Part shown: positions 23,175-30,995 of the stretch, piece by piece
How the letters are laid out: every line of letters begins with the position of its first letter
How positions within the stretch are numbered: the first letter of the stretch is position 1
Assembly: GCA_027061805.1 (NCBI GenBank)
Contig: JAMOWA010000005.1
Location: 1 to 64,000 of the forward strand
Direction of reading: 5' to 3'
From: Thermoanaerobaculia bacterium
GTDB lineage: Bacteria > Acidobacteriota > Thermoanaerobaculia > Thermoanaerobaculales > Sulfomarinibacteraceae
Length of the DNA: 64,000 bases
The notes under the pieces: generated by a model
What the model was told of the DNA's origin: nothing
Seen by the model: the letters and a program-made list of their open reading frames with translations, nothing else
Database searches by the model: none
Translations under genes and position numbers: made by a program

Positions 23175-25413
23175 GCTCCCCCACGTCCCCGCCCCGGTCG
23201 TCGCAGCGGAGCCGAACCCCGCCCTCCACGGGCGTGACGGCGGTGGCACCCCTTCCGAGCTCCCCGGAGTAGAGGGCACTGTACACGCAGGAGGCCTCCA
23301 GCACGTCGGAGACATAACCCCGGGTGACGTCGAAGGCCACCGCCAGGAGGAACCACGACTCCTCGCCGGATCCGCCCTCCAGGGCGAGCCAGGAGGCGGC
23401 CTGCGCCTCCCCGGCGTTGTAGGCCGCCACGGTGGCGGCCCAGTTTCCTCCGAAGCGCCGGAGCAGGCGGCCGATCTCCACGGCGCCGAGGCGCAACGCC
23501 ACCTCCGGGCGGAAGAGGTCCTCCGGACGGGGCGGGTCCCACCCCCGGGAGGCGGCGACCCGGGCCGCCGTGGCCGGCATGAGCTGCACGAGGCCCCGTG
23601 CCCCCACCGCCGAGAGCGCCCGTGGATTCCACCGCGACTCCTCCCGCGACACGGCGGCAAGAAGCGTCCAGGGGACGCCACCCTCCCCGGCGGCGGCGAG
23701 CAGCGGCCCACGGAACACAAGCGGGTAGAGCAGGGTCTGGAGGCTCTCGGGAAACACCAGGGGGGGAGCGTCGGGGGCGACCCTGTCCCGAACCGAGCCC
23801 GCCGCCCTCAGGGCCAGGCGGGTCCGCCCGGTCCGCGCCAGCTGGCGCGCGGTCCATGCCGATTCCACGGCCGAGGCCCGGGGGAAGCCCGAGGGATCCC
23901 AGCGCGCCGCAGCCTCCTCGAGCCCGAGCTCCCAGAGGCCCCGGGCCAACCGCCCCCCCCAGCGGAGTGACCCGTCGCTGCCCGTGAGGGGAACGAGCCG
24001 CTCCCGCGCCTCCCGAAGCTCGAGCACACCCTCCCGGTCCACGGTGAGCGGTGCCCACCGGAGCAGTGCCCGCCGCAACTCACGCCCCTCCGCCCCGAGA
24101 TCCTCCCGGCAGCGGCGGCGCCAGTCCCGGAGGATCGCCTCCGGCATGGTGGCGGCCAGCCTCCGGGCCTCAACGAACCAGAACCCCGACACGCCCGACG
24201 CGGCAGCTGCCTCGAGGTGGGCAGCGGCGTCCTCCACGCGGCCCGCTCTCGCGGCACACCCCGCCGCCGTCACCCGGGCGGGCCCCTTCCAGCGCCGGCT
24301 GCGGACCCTCGCGAGGAGCTCCACGGCACGGTCATCCCCGCCGCTGGCATGGGCGAACAACGCCTCGAGGATCCAGCCCCTGTCCCTCGCCCGGCCGCTC
24401 CGGATGGCCCGGAGGGTACGGTCGGCGGCCTCCACCCGGCCCAGGGAGAGCTCCAGGCGGGCCACGAAGAGGCGCCGGTCGTCCGAGGGCCGGGTCCTGA
24501 GGGCTCTCGAGGCGAACCGGAGGGCCCTCTCGCGGTCCCCTCCCAGCTCCATCGCCCGCGCCGCGTGCACCAGGAGCTCGGCCCTCCTCGCGGACGAGGG
24601 TGCCCTGGCCAGTGCCCTCAGGTACCACGAGACGGCCTCGTCCCAGCGGTCCTGCCGGAACGCGCAGCGTCCCCTCAGGTACATCACCTCCCACCGGGGG
24701 ACACCACGGTGGTCCCGCCGGGCAAGCCCTTCCAGCAGCCGGGCCGCCTCACCGTAGTGGGCATGCCGGTACAGCGCCCGCGCTGCGAGCCACCGGTCGC
24801 GGGCGCCCTCGGGCCCGAGGGCCAGGAGTGACCGGGCCGCCTCCAGGGCCGCCAGGTCCCGGGACCGGCGCTCCAGGAGCCTGCGCAGCCCCGCCCTCCC
24901 GTCGGGTCCCTCCGCCCGGTACCTCGCCAGCTGGAGGCGCCTGCGGAGCTTCAGGGGCAACCGGCGTTCCGTCCGGCGCAGGCGCTGCATGAGATCCCGT
25001 GCGATACCGGCCTCGAGGGCCTCGGCCGCCACCTCCACGGCGCGTTCCCGGAGGCTCCACGTGGCCCTGCCCGCCAGTACCGGCAGGACCAGCTCCACCG
25101 CCCTCTCCGGCTCCTCCCCGACGAGCTCCCCGGCGAGCTCCACACGGGCCACCGCTCCCACCACGGGATCGGCAAGGGCCGCCTCGAGGAACCTCCTGCG
25201 GGCCTCCCCGTCGCCCGAGTGCCCGGCCGCCTCCGCAGCCACGAGGGCGGTTCCCCCGGCCAGCGGCACCTGCCGGTCCTGGAGCCGGGCCAGACGGAGG
25301 ACCTCGTCCCAGCGCCCCTCGCGCACCAGCACCGACAGCCCGTCCCCGGCGGACGCAACCCCCGCCACCAGAACCACGGCAGCGACGAGCCAGGAACGTC
25401 TTCCAATCGGCAC
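23155..25413 (-). CDS. Soluble lytic murein transglycosylase (Slt-like)
   Basis: The 752-residue secreted protein has a signal peptide (RRSWLVAAVVLVAGVASAG), a long Arg/Ala-rich superhelical region with TPR-like units, and a C-terminal SLT domain. The catalytic Glu sits in SREESRWNPRALSAVGARGLVQLMPATA, followed by AAYNAGEAQAASW. The family cleaves peptidoglycan glycan strands to 1,6-anhydromuropeptides, as E. coli Slt70 does with its ring of helices. GTG 25413 is chosen because the signal peptide starts there and a -10 box lies just upstream. The C-terminal tail is short after the SLT domain. Confidence 0.88.
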   Translation of the reverse strand: MPIGRRSWLVAAVVLVAGVASAGDGLSVLVREGRWDEVLRLARLQDRQVPLAGGTALVAAEAAGHSGDGEARRRFLEAALADPVVGAVARVELAGELVGEEPERAVELVLPVLAGRATWSLRERAVEVAAEALEAGIARDLMQRLRRTERRLPLKLRRRLQLARYRAEGPDGRAGLRRLLERRSRDLAALEAARSLLALGPEGARDRWLAARALYRHAHYGEAARLLEGLARRDHRGVPRWEVMYLRGRCAFRQDRWDEAVSWYLRALARAPSSARRAELLVHAARAMELGGDRERALRFASRALRTRPSDDRRLFVARLELSLGRVEAADRTLRAIRSGRARDRGWILEALFAHASGGDDRAVELLARVRSRRWKGPARVTAAGCAARAGRVEDAAAHLEAAAASGVSGFWFVEARRLAATMPEAILRDWRRRCREDLGAEGRELRRALLRWAPLTVDREGVLELREARERLVPLTGSDGSLRWGGRLARGLWELGLEEAAARWDPSGFPRASAVESAWTARQLARTGRTRLALRAAGSVRDRVAPDAPPLVFPESLQTLLYPLVFRGPLLAAAGEGGVPWTLLAAVSREESRWNPRALSAVGARGLVQLMPATAARVAASRGWDPPRPEDLFRPEVALRLGAVEIGRLLRRFGGNWAATVAAYNAGEAQAASWLALEGGSGEESWFLLAVAFDVTRGYVSDVLEASCVYSALYSGELGRGATAVTPVEGGVRLRCDDRGGDVGELRAPGS

Positions 25414-25419
25414 GTGCGA

Positions 25420-25428
25420 GTTGTAGCA
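25420..25428 (-). promoter_or_regulatory. Extended -10 before the lytic transglycosylase start
   Basis: On the reverse strand TGCTACAAC is followed by six bases and then the GTG start at 25413. The GGGAGGAG further upstream is too far away to act as a ribosome site, so the message may be leaderless. Confidence 0.45.
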
Positions 25429-25458
25429 CTCCTCCCGCGCGCCGTCACGGAAATGAAC

Positions 25459-25486
25459 TTGCCGCCGGTGGGGTTTGGAGGATAAT
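25459..25486 (+). promoter_or_regulatory. Sigma-70-type promoter of trxB
   Basis: TTGCCG (25459-25464) and GATAAT (25481-25486) are separated by 16 bases. The predicted start is near 25493, giving a leader of about 64 bases before trxB, which has a GGAG ribosome site. Confidence 0.55.
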
Positions 25487-25556
25487 GTGGGCCGCGTCAC
25501 GGGATCCTCCCCGGCGAACCCGGTGACGCCATCACACAGTAACCCGGAGATGCACC

Positions 25557-26504
25557 ATGACCCAGAAGAAGCACACCAAGGTCCTCATCATCGGATCCGG
25601 CCCCGCCGGCCTGACCGCCGCCATCTACGCGGCACGGGCCGAGCTCGACCCCGTGGTCGTGGAGGGCATGCAGCCCGGCGGCCAGCTCACCATCACCACC
25701 GAGGTGGAGAACTTCCCCGGCTTCCCCGAGGGAATCCTGGGACCCGAGCTCATGCAGAGGGTCAAGGAGCAGGCGGAGCGGTTCGGCACCGGGTTCATCT
25801 TCGACGAGGTCAAGGACGTGGACCTCGATGTCCGGCCGTTCGTGGTGCACACCGCCAGCCACGGCGAGCTCACCTGCGATGCCCTCATCATCGCCTCGGG
25901 CGCCTCGGCCCGGCTGCTCGGTCTCGAGTCCGAAAAGCGGTTCATGGGCCGCGGGGTCTCCGCCTGCGCCACCTGCGACGGGTTCTTCTTCAAGGACCGG
26001 CAGGTGGTCATCGTGGGGGGCGGGGACACCGCCATTGAGGAGGCCATCTTCCTCACGCGGTTCGCCAGCAAGGTCACCGTGGTCCACCGGCGGGACGAGC
26101 TCCGCGCATCGAAGATCATGCAGGAACGGGCCATGGCCAACCCCAAGATCGAGTTCGTGTGGAACGCCGTCATCGACGAGATCCTCGGCGACGAGGAGAC
26201 CGGCGTGACCGGCGTCCGCCTGAAGGACACGGTCACGGGAGAGACCCGCGAGATGGCCACCGACGGGGTGTTCGTGGCCATCGGCCACAGGCCCAACACC
26301 GAGATCTTCAGGGGAAAGCTGGAGATGGACGAGGTGGGCTACATCGTCACGAAGCCCGACACCACGGCCACCTCGGTGGAGGGCGTGTGGGCCTGCGGCG
26401 ACGTCCAGGACAGCACCTACCGCCAGGCCATCACGGCGGCGGGAACCGGCTGCATGGCCGCCATCGAGGCCGAGCGCTGGCTGGCCGAGCACGGCGAGGG
26501 GTGA
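25557..26504 (+). CDS. trxB: Thioredoxin reductase (NADPH)
   Basis: The 315-residue flavoprotein has the FAD-binding [16 protein letters not shown] (13-28), active-site CATC (137-140), NADPH-binding [10 protein letters not shown] (154-163) with HRRDELRAS after it, and the C-terminal [19 protein letters not shown] flavin contact. It passes electrons from NADPH through FAD and the CATC disulfide to thioredoxin. Length and motif order are standard for the bacterial low-molecular-weight type. It is followed by an IscA-like gene and def, a plausible co-transcribed set. Confidence 0.96.
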   Translation: MTQKKHTKVLIIGSGPAGLTAAIYAARAELDPVVVEGMQPGGQLTITTEVENFPGFPEGILGPELMQRVKEQAERFGTGFIFDEVKDVDLDVRPFVVHTASHGELTCDALIIASGASARLLGLESEKRFMGRGVSACATCDGFFFKDRQVVIVGGGDTAIEEAIFLTRFASKVTVVHRRDELRASKIMQERAMANPKIEFVWNAVIDEILGDEETGVTGVRLKDTVTGETREMATDGVFVAIGHRPNTEIFRGKLEMDEVGYIVTKPDTTATSVEGVWACGDVQDSTYRQAITAAGTGCMAAIEAERWLAEHGEG

Positions 26505-26547
26505 TCCGGGGGTCTCTCCCGACCGTCCCGGCGATCCGGGAATGAAG

Positions 26548-26563
26548 CCGTGCCGTGGCACGG
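26548..26563. promoter_or_regulatory. 16-bp dyad before the IscA-like gene
   Basis: CCGTGCC and GGCACGG are perfect inverted arms around GT, about 30 bases before the start codon. It may be an RNA hairpin between trxB and the IscA-like gene or a repressor site. I saw no -10 box placed well around it. Confidence 0.4.
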
Positions 26564-26592
26564 TTGAAGCAACAGCACGAGCTGGAGGAACC

Positions 26593-26925
26593 ATGATCAC
26601 CATCACCGACACCGCCATCACCAAGGTCAAGGAGTTCGCCGCCTCCATGCCCGAGGCGGAGGGCAAGCACCTGAGGATCTTCATCCAGGGGATGGGGTGC
26701 TCGGGCTTCGCGTACGGGTTCACCTTCGATGAGAAGAGGGACGGCGACACGGTCGTCGACGCCGGCGAGCTCGCCATCCTGGTGGACCCCCAGAGCGCGC
26801 CCTACCTCGCGGGCTCCACGGTGGACTTCGTGGAGGACGAGCGTGGTGCCGGGTTCACCGTGGACAACCCCAACGCCGCAGGCATGGACGGCGCGGGGTG
26901 CGGTGGGGGCTGCAGCTGTGGCTGA
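26593..26925 (+). CDS. IscA/ErpA-type iron-sulfur carrier protein
   Basis: The 110-residue HesB-fold protein has the conserved first Cys in GMGCSGFAYGF (Cys36) and a C-terminal Cys cluster (Cys103, Cys107, Cys109), following the family pattern NPNA...C.C. A-type carriers bind and pass on Fe-S clusters or iron during maturation of target enzymes. The tail GCGGGCSCG has one more Cys than usual for IscA, where the end is normally C-G-C. The ATG at 26593 follows GGAGG by five bases. The stop overlaps the GTG of def by eight bases. Confidence 0.92.
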   Translation: MITITDTAITKVKEFAASMPEAEGKHLRIFIQGMGCSGFAYGFTFDEKRDGDTVVDAGELAILVDPQSAPYLAGSTVDFVEDERGAGFTVDNPNAAGMDGAGCGGGCSCG

Positions 26926-27505
26926 GGCGGGCCTCCCGGCCTCCACGGCCCAGAAGCTCCGGGTGGTCCGGCTCGGGCATCCGGTGCTCCGGAAGGTGGC
27001 CGAGCCCGTCCCGGAGGAGTGGTTCGACACGGGCCGGCTCAACAACCTGGCCACCGACCTGCTCCACACCATGATGGTCGAGGAGGGTGTGGGGCTGGCG
27101 GCCCCCCAGGTGGCCGAGCCGCTCCGCCTCTTCGCCTACTGGCTCCCGGGCTCCGAGGACGAGCCCGAGGTGGAGCCCCGGGTCATCGTCAACCCCGAGA
27201 TCCGTCCCGTGGGCGAGGAGACGGAGGAGGGGTGGGAGGGGTGCCTCTCCATCCCGGGCCTCAGGGGCCTCGTACCCCGGTACGTCCGCATCAAGGTCAA
27301 GGGGCGCGCCGTGGACGGATCGCCCGTTTCCCTCACCGCCGACGGCTTCCATGCGCGGGTCATCCAGCACGAGTACGACCACCTGGACGGCATCGTCTAC
27401 CTGGACCGCATGACCGCCATGCGCTCCCTCATGTTCGAGCCCGAGTGGGAGCGCTACGTCCTGGCTCCCGCGGAGGCGGAGCAGGAGGAATCCCCGGACG
27501 CCTGA
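26918..27505 (+). CDS. def: Peptide deformylase
   Basis: The 195-residue enzyme has all three deformylase motifs: GVGLAAPQ (57-64), EGCLS with the metal Cys (107-111) and HEYDH with the two metal His and catalytic Glu (151-155). It removes the formyl group from nascent proteins. GTG 26918 overlaps the previous stop by eight bases, with a G-rich ribosome site; GTG 26963 is a possible shorter start. It is an unusual neighbour of trxB and the Fe-S carrier: the common fmt partner is absent. Confidence 0.95.
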   Translation: MAEAGLPASTAQKLRVVRLGHPVLRKVAEPVPEEWFDTGRLNNLATDLLHTMMVEEGVGLAAPQVAEPLRLFAYWLPGSEDEPEVEPRVIVNPEIRPVGEETEEGWEGCLSIPGLRGLVPRYVRIKVKGRAVDGSPVSLTADGFHARVIQHEYDHLDGIVYLDRMTAMRSLMFEPEWERYVLAPAEAEQEESPDA

Positions 27506-27560
27506 ACACAGCCCGGGCAGATGAACGGACCCGCCCCCCCCCGTTGTCGCCCGGCCTCCC

Positions 27561-27741
27561 GTGAAACGTGAAACGGAAAACGTGAAACGAATGAGGATTC
27601 GAGATCGTGTGACGCCGCGGTGCTCCGGCGGCGTGCGCTTTCTGTCACCGTCGCTCACCCCCGCGCCCCTGCACCCCTGCCCCCCTGCGCCCGACCGACC
27701 GAGCTTCACTCTTCACCCTTCACCTCTCCACTCTTCACTCC
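27561..27741. repeat. Inverted heptad-repeat spacer
   Basis: The gap between def and the acyl-CoA dehydrogenase gene has no gene. It starts with four heptads GTGAAAC (27561-27588, the third altered to GGAAAAC), has three octads GCNCCCCT (about 27663-27690) in the middle and ends with about five TTCACYC heptads (27705-27741). The left heptads are complementary in type to the right ones, so the transcript or single strand could fold back. The AGGGGNGC octad recurs at 46020-46053. Confidence 0.6.
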
Positions 27742-27757
27742 CTCACCTGCTCCATGG

Positions 27758-27766
27758 TGCTATCAT
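27758..27766 (+). promoter_or_regulatory. Extended -10 promoter of the acyl-CoA dehydrogenase gene
   Basis: TGCTATCAT is an extended -10 box. The predicted start near 27773 leaves a leader of about 25 bases with an AGGGGG ribosome site before ATG 27798, and excludes the in-frame ATG at 27765. Confidence 0.55.
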
Positions 27767-27797
27767 GCGCCGGTATCGAAACGCGAAGGGGGATGAC

Positions 27798-29012
27798 ATG
27801 CGCGAGTTGCTGAGTTCGCAGAATCTCGATCACAAGGACCGGGCCCACGAGGTGGCCGAGAAGTACGTGCGCCCCGCGGCCGCGGAGCTGGACCGGACCG
27901 GGGAGTACGGCTGGGAGATCCTCGAGGCGCTGAAGAGCTACGGGCTCACCGGCATCTGGATCCCGAAGGAGTACGGCGGCCAGGGTGCCGGCGTGCTGGA
28001 CCTCTGCCTCGTGGTGGAGGAGCTGTCCCGCGCCTGCGGCGGCGTGGGTGTGGCCTACGCGGTGAACGCGCTCGGCTCCTTCCCCATCATCCTGGGCGGC
28101 ACCGAGGAGCAGAAGCAGACGTACCTCCCGCCCATCGCCGCGGGCGAGCAGCTCATCGCCTTCGGCCTCTCGGAGAAGCCCTCCGGCTCCGATGCGGGCT
28201 CCCTCCGCACCACGGCCGTCAGGGACGGGGACCACTACGTCATCAACGGCGAGAAGAAGTGGAACACCAACGGTGCCGTGGCCTCCACCTACACCGTGTA
28301 CGCCCTCACCGACCCCGACCGGGGCATGCGGGGCATCTCGGCCTTCATCGTGGAGAAGGACACCCCCGGCTTCCGTGTGGGCAAGCGTGAGGACACCATG
28401 GGCATCCGGACCGTGCCCGTGAACGAGCTCCACTTCGAGGACTGCCGGGTCCCGGCCGCCAACCTGCTCGGTCTCAAGGAGGGCGTGGGCTTCAAGAACG
28501 CCATGATGACCCTGGACCGCGCCCGCCCGGGCGTGGCGGCCCAGGCGCTCGGCCTCGCGCAGGGGGCCTTCGAGTGGGCCCTCCGCTACACCAGCGAGCG
28601 GCGCCAGTTCGGCCAGACGGTGCTCTCCTTCCAGGCCATCCAGTTCATGCTGGCGGACATGGCGACCCAGATCGAGGCGGCCCGCCAGCTGGTCTACGCG
28701 TCGGCCCGGGCCATCGACTCCGGCGCGAAGGGCATCTCGCGCATGGCCGCCATGGCCAAGGTCTTCGCAACCGACACGGCCATGAAGGTGACCACGGACG
28801 CGGTGCAGCTCTTCGGCGGCTACGGCTTCTGCAAGGACTACCCCATCGAGAAGTACATGCGCGACGCCAAGATCACCCAGATCTACGAGGGCACCAACCA
28901 GATCCAGCGGGTGGTCATCGGCCGGGCGCTGACCCGGGAGCTCAAGGACCTGGCCGGGCACCTGGACGTGCACGTGGAGCACTTCCCCGAGTTCCTGGAG
29001 GGTGGTGAGTAG
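27798..29012 (+). CDS. Acyl-CoA dehydrogenase
   Basis: The 404-residue flavoenzyme has the family landmarks: FGLSEKPSGSDAGSL and VINGEKKWNTNG around the flavin site, RRQFGQTVLSFQAIQF, and VQLFGGYGFCKDYPIEKYMRDAKITQIYEGTNQIQR. The Glu in IYEGT matches the catalytic base of short-chain/butyryl-type enzymes. It would oxidise an acyl-CoA to the enoyl-CoA and hand electrons to ETF. No ETF or thiolase genes are nearby, so chain length is uncertain; the pattern is closest to short-chain or methylsuccinyl/glutaryl-like groups. ATG 27798 is set by the ribosome site. Confidence 0.92.
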   Translation: MRELLSSQNLDHKDRAHEVAEKYVRPAAAELDRTGEYGWEILEALKSYGLTGIWIPKEYGGQGAGVLDLCLVVEELSRACGGVGVAYAVNALGSFPIILGGTEEQKQTYLPPIAAGEQLIAFGLSEKPSGSDAGSLRTTAVRDGDHYVINGEKKWNTNGAVASTYTVYALTDPDRGMRGISAFIVEKDTPGFRVGKREDTMGIRTVPVNELHFEDCRVPAANLLGLKEGVGFKNAMMTLDRARPGVAAQALGLAQGAFEWALRYTSERRQFGQTVLSFQAIQFMLADMATQIEAARQLVYASARAIDSGAKGISRMAAMAKVFATDTAMKVTTDAVQLFGGYGFCKDYPIEKYMRDAKITQIYEGTNQIQRVVIGRALTRELKDLAGHLDVHVEHFPEFLEGGE

Positions 29013-29109
29013 GCACCCCGGACAGCCGATCTTCCTGTGACCCGGGTCGCACCGCGGCCCGGGTCGTGCCATGTCCGGCCCCTCCGGGCTGCCATCCCGC
29101 GTCCCGATG

Positions 29110-29118
29110 TGTCATAAT
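29110..29118 (+). promoter_or_regulatory. Extended -10 promoter of the DivIVA-domain gene
   Basis: TGTCATAAT is a strong extended -10 box; GAAGGAGG lies downstream at a good distance from the ATG at 29143. The acyl-CoA dehydrogenase gene ends about 100 bases before it, so the DivIVA-hutI pair probably has its own promoter. Confidence 0.6.
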
Positions 29119-29142
29119 GGGAAGTTGAAGGAGGTACGGGAG

Positions 29143-29664
29143 ATGGCCGAGCTCACACCCCTCGACATCCTGGGCGTCTCGTTCGCGAAGCGCCTCCACG
29201 GCTACGACCCCCACCAGGTCCACGAGTTCCTTTCCCAGGTGGCGTCCACCGTGGAGGGCCTCGTCAGGGACCGGGGCGAGCTCAAGCAGCGCGTCCACAG
29301 GCTCGAGAAGGAGCTGGCCTCCTTCCGCGAGCGGGAGAACGCCCTCCAGGACGCCCTGGTGGCCGCCCAGCGCTCTGCCGAGGAGACGCTGGAGAGCTCC
29401 CGTGCCGAGGGCCAGCGGATCATCGAGGAGGCCCAGCTTCTCGGGGAACGGCTCATGGAGGAGGCCAACCAGAGGGCCGCCAACATCGAGACCGTCATCG
29501 CCGAGCTCAGGGCACGCCGCCGCGAGGTGCGTGGGGAGCTCATGCGCCTGGTGGAGCTGCTCCAGGGGCTGATCCGCGACGACCAGCAGCTGGAGCGCGA
29601 GGAGCGCCCCACACCGCAGCTCGCCGTGCTCAAGCGGCGCCGGGACGCCTCCGGCGAGGCCTGA
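29143..29664 (+). CDS. DivIVA-domain coiled-coil protein
   Basis: The 173-residue protein starts ELTPLDILGVSFAKRLHGYDPHQVHEFLSQVA, the DivIVA N-terminal membrane-curvature domain (with FxxxxxGYD..V..FL), then a long coiled coil to about residue 150 and a basic tail. Such proteins mark curved membrane and recruit division or polar growth factors in Gram-positives; Gram-negative homologues are poorly studied. The ATG is fixed by an AAGGAGG ribosome site. hutI starts one base after the stop codon, so the two are probably one transcript, although no functional link is known. Confidence 0.85.
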   Translation: MAELTPLDILGVSFAKRLHGYDPHQVHEFLSQVASTVEGLVRDRGELKQRVHRLEKELASFRERENALQDALVAAQRSAEETLESSRAEGQRIIEEAQLLGERLMEEANQRAANIETVIAELRARRREVRGELMRLVELLQGLIRDDQQLEREERPTPQLAVLKRRRDASGEA

Positions 29665-29665
29665 G

Positions 29666-30958
29666 ATGGCCCTGCTCGTGCACAACGCCTCCCGGGTGGT
29701 CACCCCCACCGGGACGGCGCCGGCCCGCAGGAACGACCTGGGCGAGCTCCGGATCCTCGACGGCGCCGTGGTGCGCTGCGAGGAGGGCCGCATCGCCTTC
29801 GTGGGGCCACCTGAGGAGCACGACCGCCTCTTCCCGCCCCCGGAGGAACGCCTGGACGCGGGGGGCGGCTGCGTGATCCCGGGCTTCGTGGACCCCCACA
29901 CCCACCCGGTCTGGGCGGGCTCCCGGGAGGACGAGTTCAACCGGCGCCTGCGTGGCGAGACCTACATGGACATCGCCCGGGCCGGGGGAGGCATCAACTC
30001 CACGGTGCGGGCCACCCGCGGCGCCTCCTTCGAGGAGCTTCTCGAGGGAACCCTGGCCCGGCTCGACACCTTCCTCCTCCACGGCACCACCACCCTGGAG
30101 GCCAAGTCGGGCTACGGCCTGGACCTGGACACCGAGCTGCGGATGCTCGAGGTCATCGCGGAGGCCGGCAGGCGGCATCCCCTGGACCTGGTGCCCACCT
30201 GCCTGGCCGCCCACGAGGTGCCCCCCGAGCACCGCGACGACCCCGGGGCCTGGGTGGAGGAGCTGGTCCGGCGCATCCACCCGGAGATCGCCCGCCGGGG
30301 CCTGGCCGAGGCGGTGGACGTCTTCTGCGAGGAGGGGGTCTTCGACCTGGAGCAGACCCGGCACCTCCTGGCCGACGCGCCCCTCTACGGCTGGCGGATC
30401 CACCTGCACGCCGACGAGCTGACCCCCCTGGGCGGTGCGGAGCTGGCCGTGGAGCTGGGGGCGCTGACCGCCGACCACCTGGTGCACGTGACGGAGGAGG
30501 GCATCGCCGCGCTCGCGGACTCCGACACCCTGGCCGTGCTGCTGCCGGGGACCTCCTTCTTCCTCCGGTCGTCCTACGCGCCCGCCCGGCGCATGGTGGA
30601 GGCCGGCTGCGCCGTGGCCCTGGCCACCGACTTCAACCCCGGCTCCTCGCCCACCGAGTCCATGCCCGCCATCCTCCAGCTGGCCACACTGGTCATGGGG
30701 CTCACCGTGGAGGAGGCGCTCACCGCGGCCACCCTCAACGCCGCGGCGGCCATCGGCCGGGCGGGGGAGCTCGGCACCCTGGAGGAAGGCAAGCGCGCCG
30801 ACCTGGCGGTGCTCCGCGAGCCCACCCACCACCACCTGGTCTACCACTACGGGGTCAACCCCGTGCGCCACGTGGTGAAGGGCGGCACCGTTGTGGTCCG
30901 GGACGGCACACTCGACAATCTCGGCGCGAGAGGACGGAGCGGAACCAGCCCGGCATGA
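29666..30958 (+). CDS. hutI: Imidazolonepropionase with a displaced C-terminus
   Basis: The 430-residue amidohydrolase of histidine breakdown opens imidazolone-5-propionate to formiminoglutamate. The metal site is seen in DPHTHP (His78, His80), HLHADE near 247 and ATDFNPGSSPTES near 320; the substrate-binding SGYGLDLDTELRML is intact. The last conserved segment is GVNPVRHVVKGGTVVVRDG. After this the native end appears to have been replaced by TLDNLGARGRSGTSPA, because a 107-bp copy of the 3' end reappears 1,728 bp downstream with the likely original ending VRVA. The catalytic residues are all upstream of the junction, so activity may survive. No hutH, hutU or hutG is nearby. Confidence 0.93.
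   Translation: MALLVHNASRVVTPTGTAPARRNDLGELRILDGAVVRCEEGRIAFVGPPEEHDRLFPPPEERLDAGGGCVIPGFVDPHTHPVWAGSREDEFNRRLRGETYMDIARAGGGINSTVRATRGASFEELLEGTLARLDTFLLHGTTTLEAKSGYGLDLDTELRMLEVIAEAGRRHPLDLVPTCLAAHEVPPEHRDDPGAWVEELVRRIHPEIARRGLAEAVDVFCEEGVFDLEQTRHLLADAPLYGWRIHLHADELTPLGGAELAVELGALTADHLVHVTEEGIAALADSDTLAVLLPGTSFFLRSSYAPARRMVEAGCAVALATDFNPGSSPTESMPAILQLATLVMGLTVEEALTAATLNAAAAIGRAGELGTLEEGKRADLAVLREPTHHHLVYHYGVNPVRHVVKGGTVVVRDGTLDNLGARGRSGTSPA
30797..30903 (+). repeat. 107-bp direct repeat, copy 1 (inside hutI)
   Basis: This segment encodes the C-terminal DLAVLREPTHHH...VVVRD part of hutI. It is identical to 32525-32631 except for one base (TAC here, CAC in the other copy). The identity stops sharply at both ends. 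It marks the left boundary of an insertion of about 1.6 kb. Confidence 0.95.
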
Positions 30959-30983
30959 TCGCTTCTCCCCGGAGCCCCTGAGG

Positions 30984-30989
30984 TAGACT
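30984..30989 (+). promoter_or_regulatory. -10 box directly before the inserted gene
   Basis: TAGACT ends six bases before the ATG at 30996; no ribosome site separates them, so the transcript is probably leaderless. No clear -35 is present. Confidence 0.4.
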
Positions 30990-30995
30990 GCCGGC

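Noticed and set aside
21480-23720. Upstream extension of the LivJ-like lipoprotein to a protein of over 1100 residues
   Set aside because: The extension runs through rsmI and the SurA-like gene in the wrong frame; the lipoprotein signal and ribosome site fix the start at 21479.
27561-27588. CRISPR-like array in the GTGAAAC repeat
   Set aside because: Units are seven bases in tandem with no spacers and no cas genes nearby.
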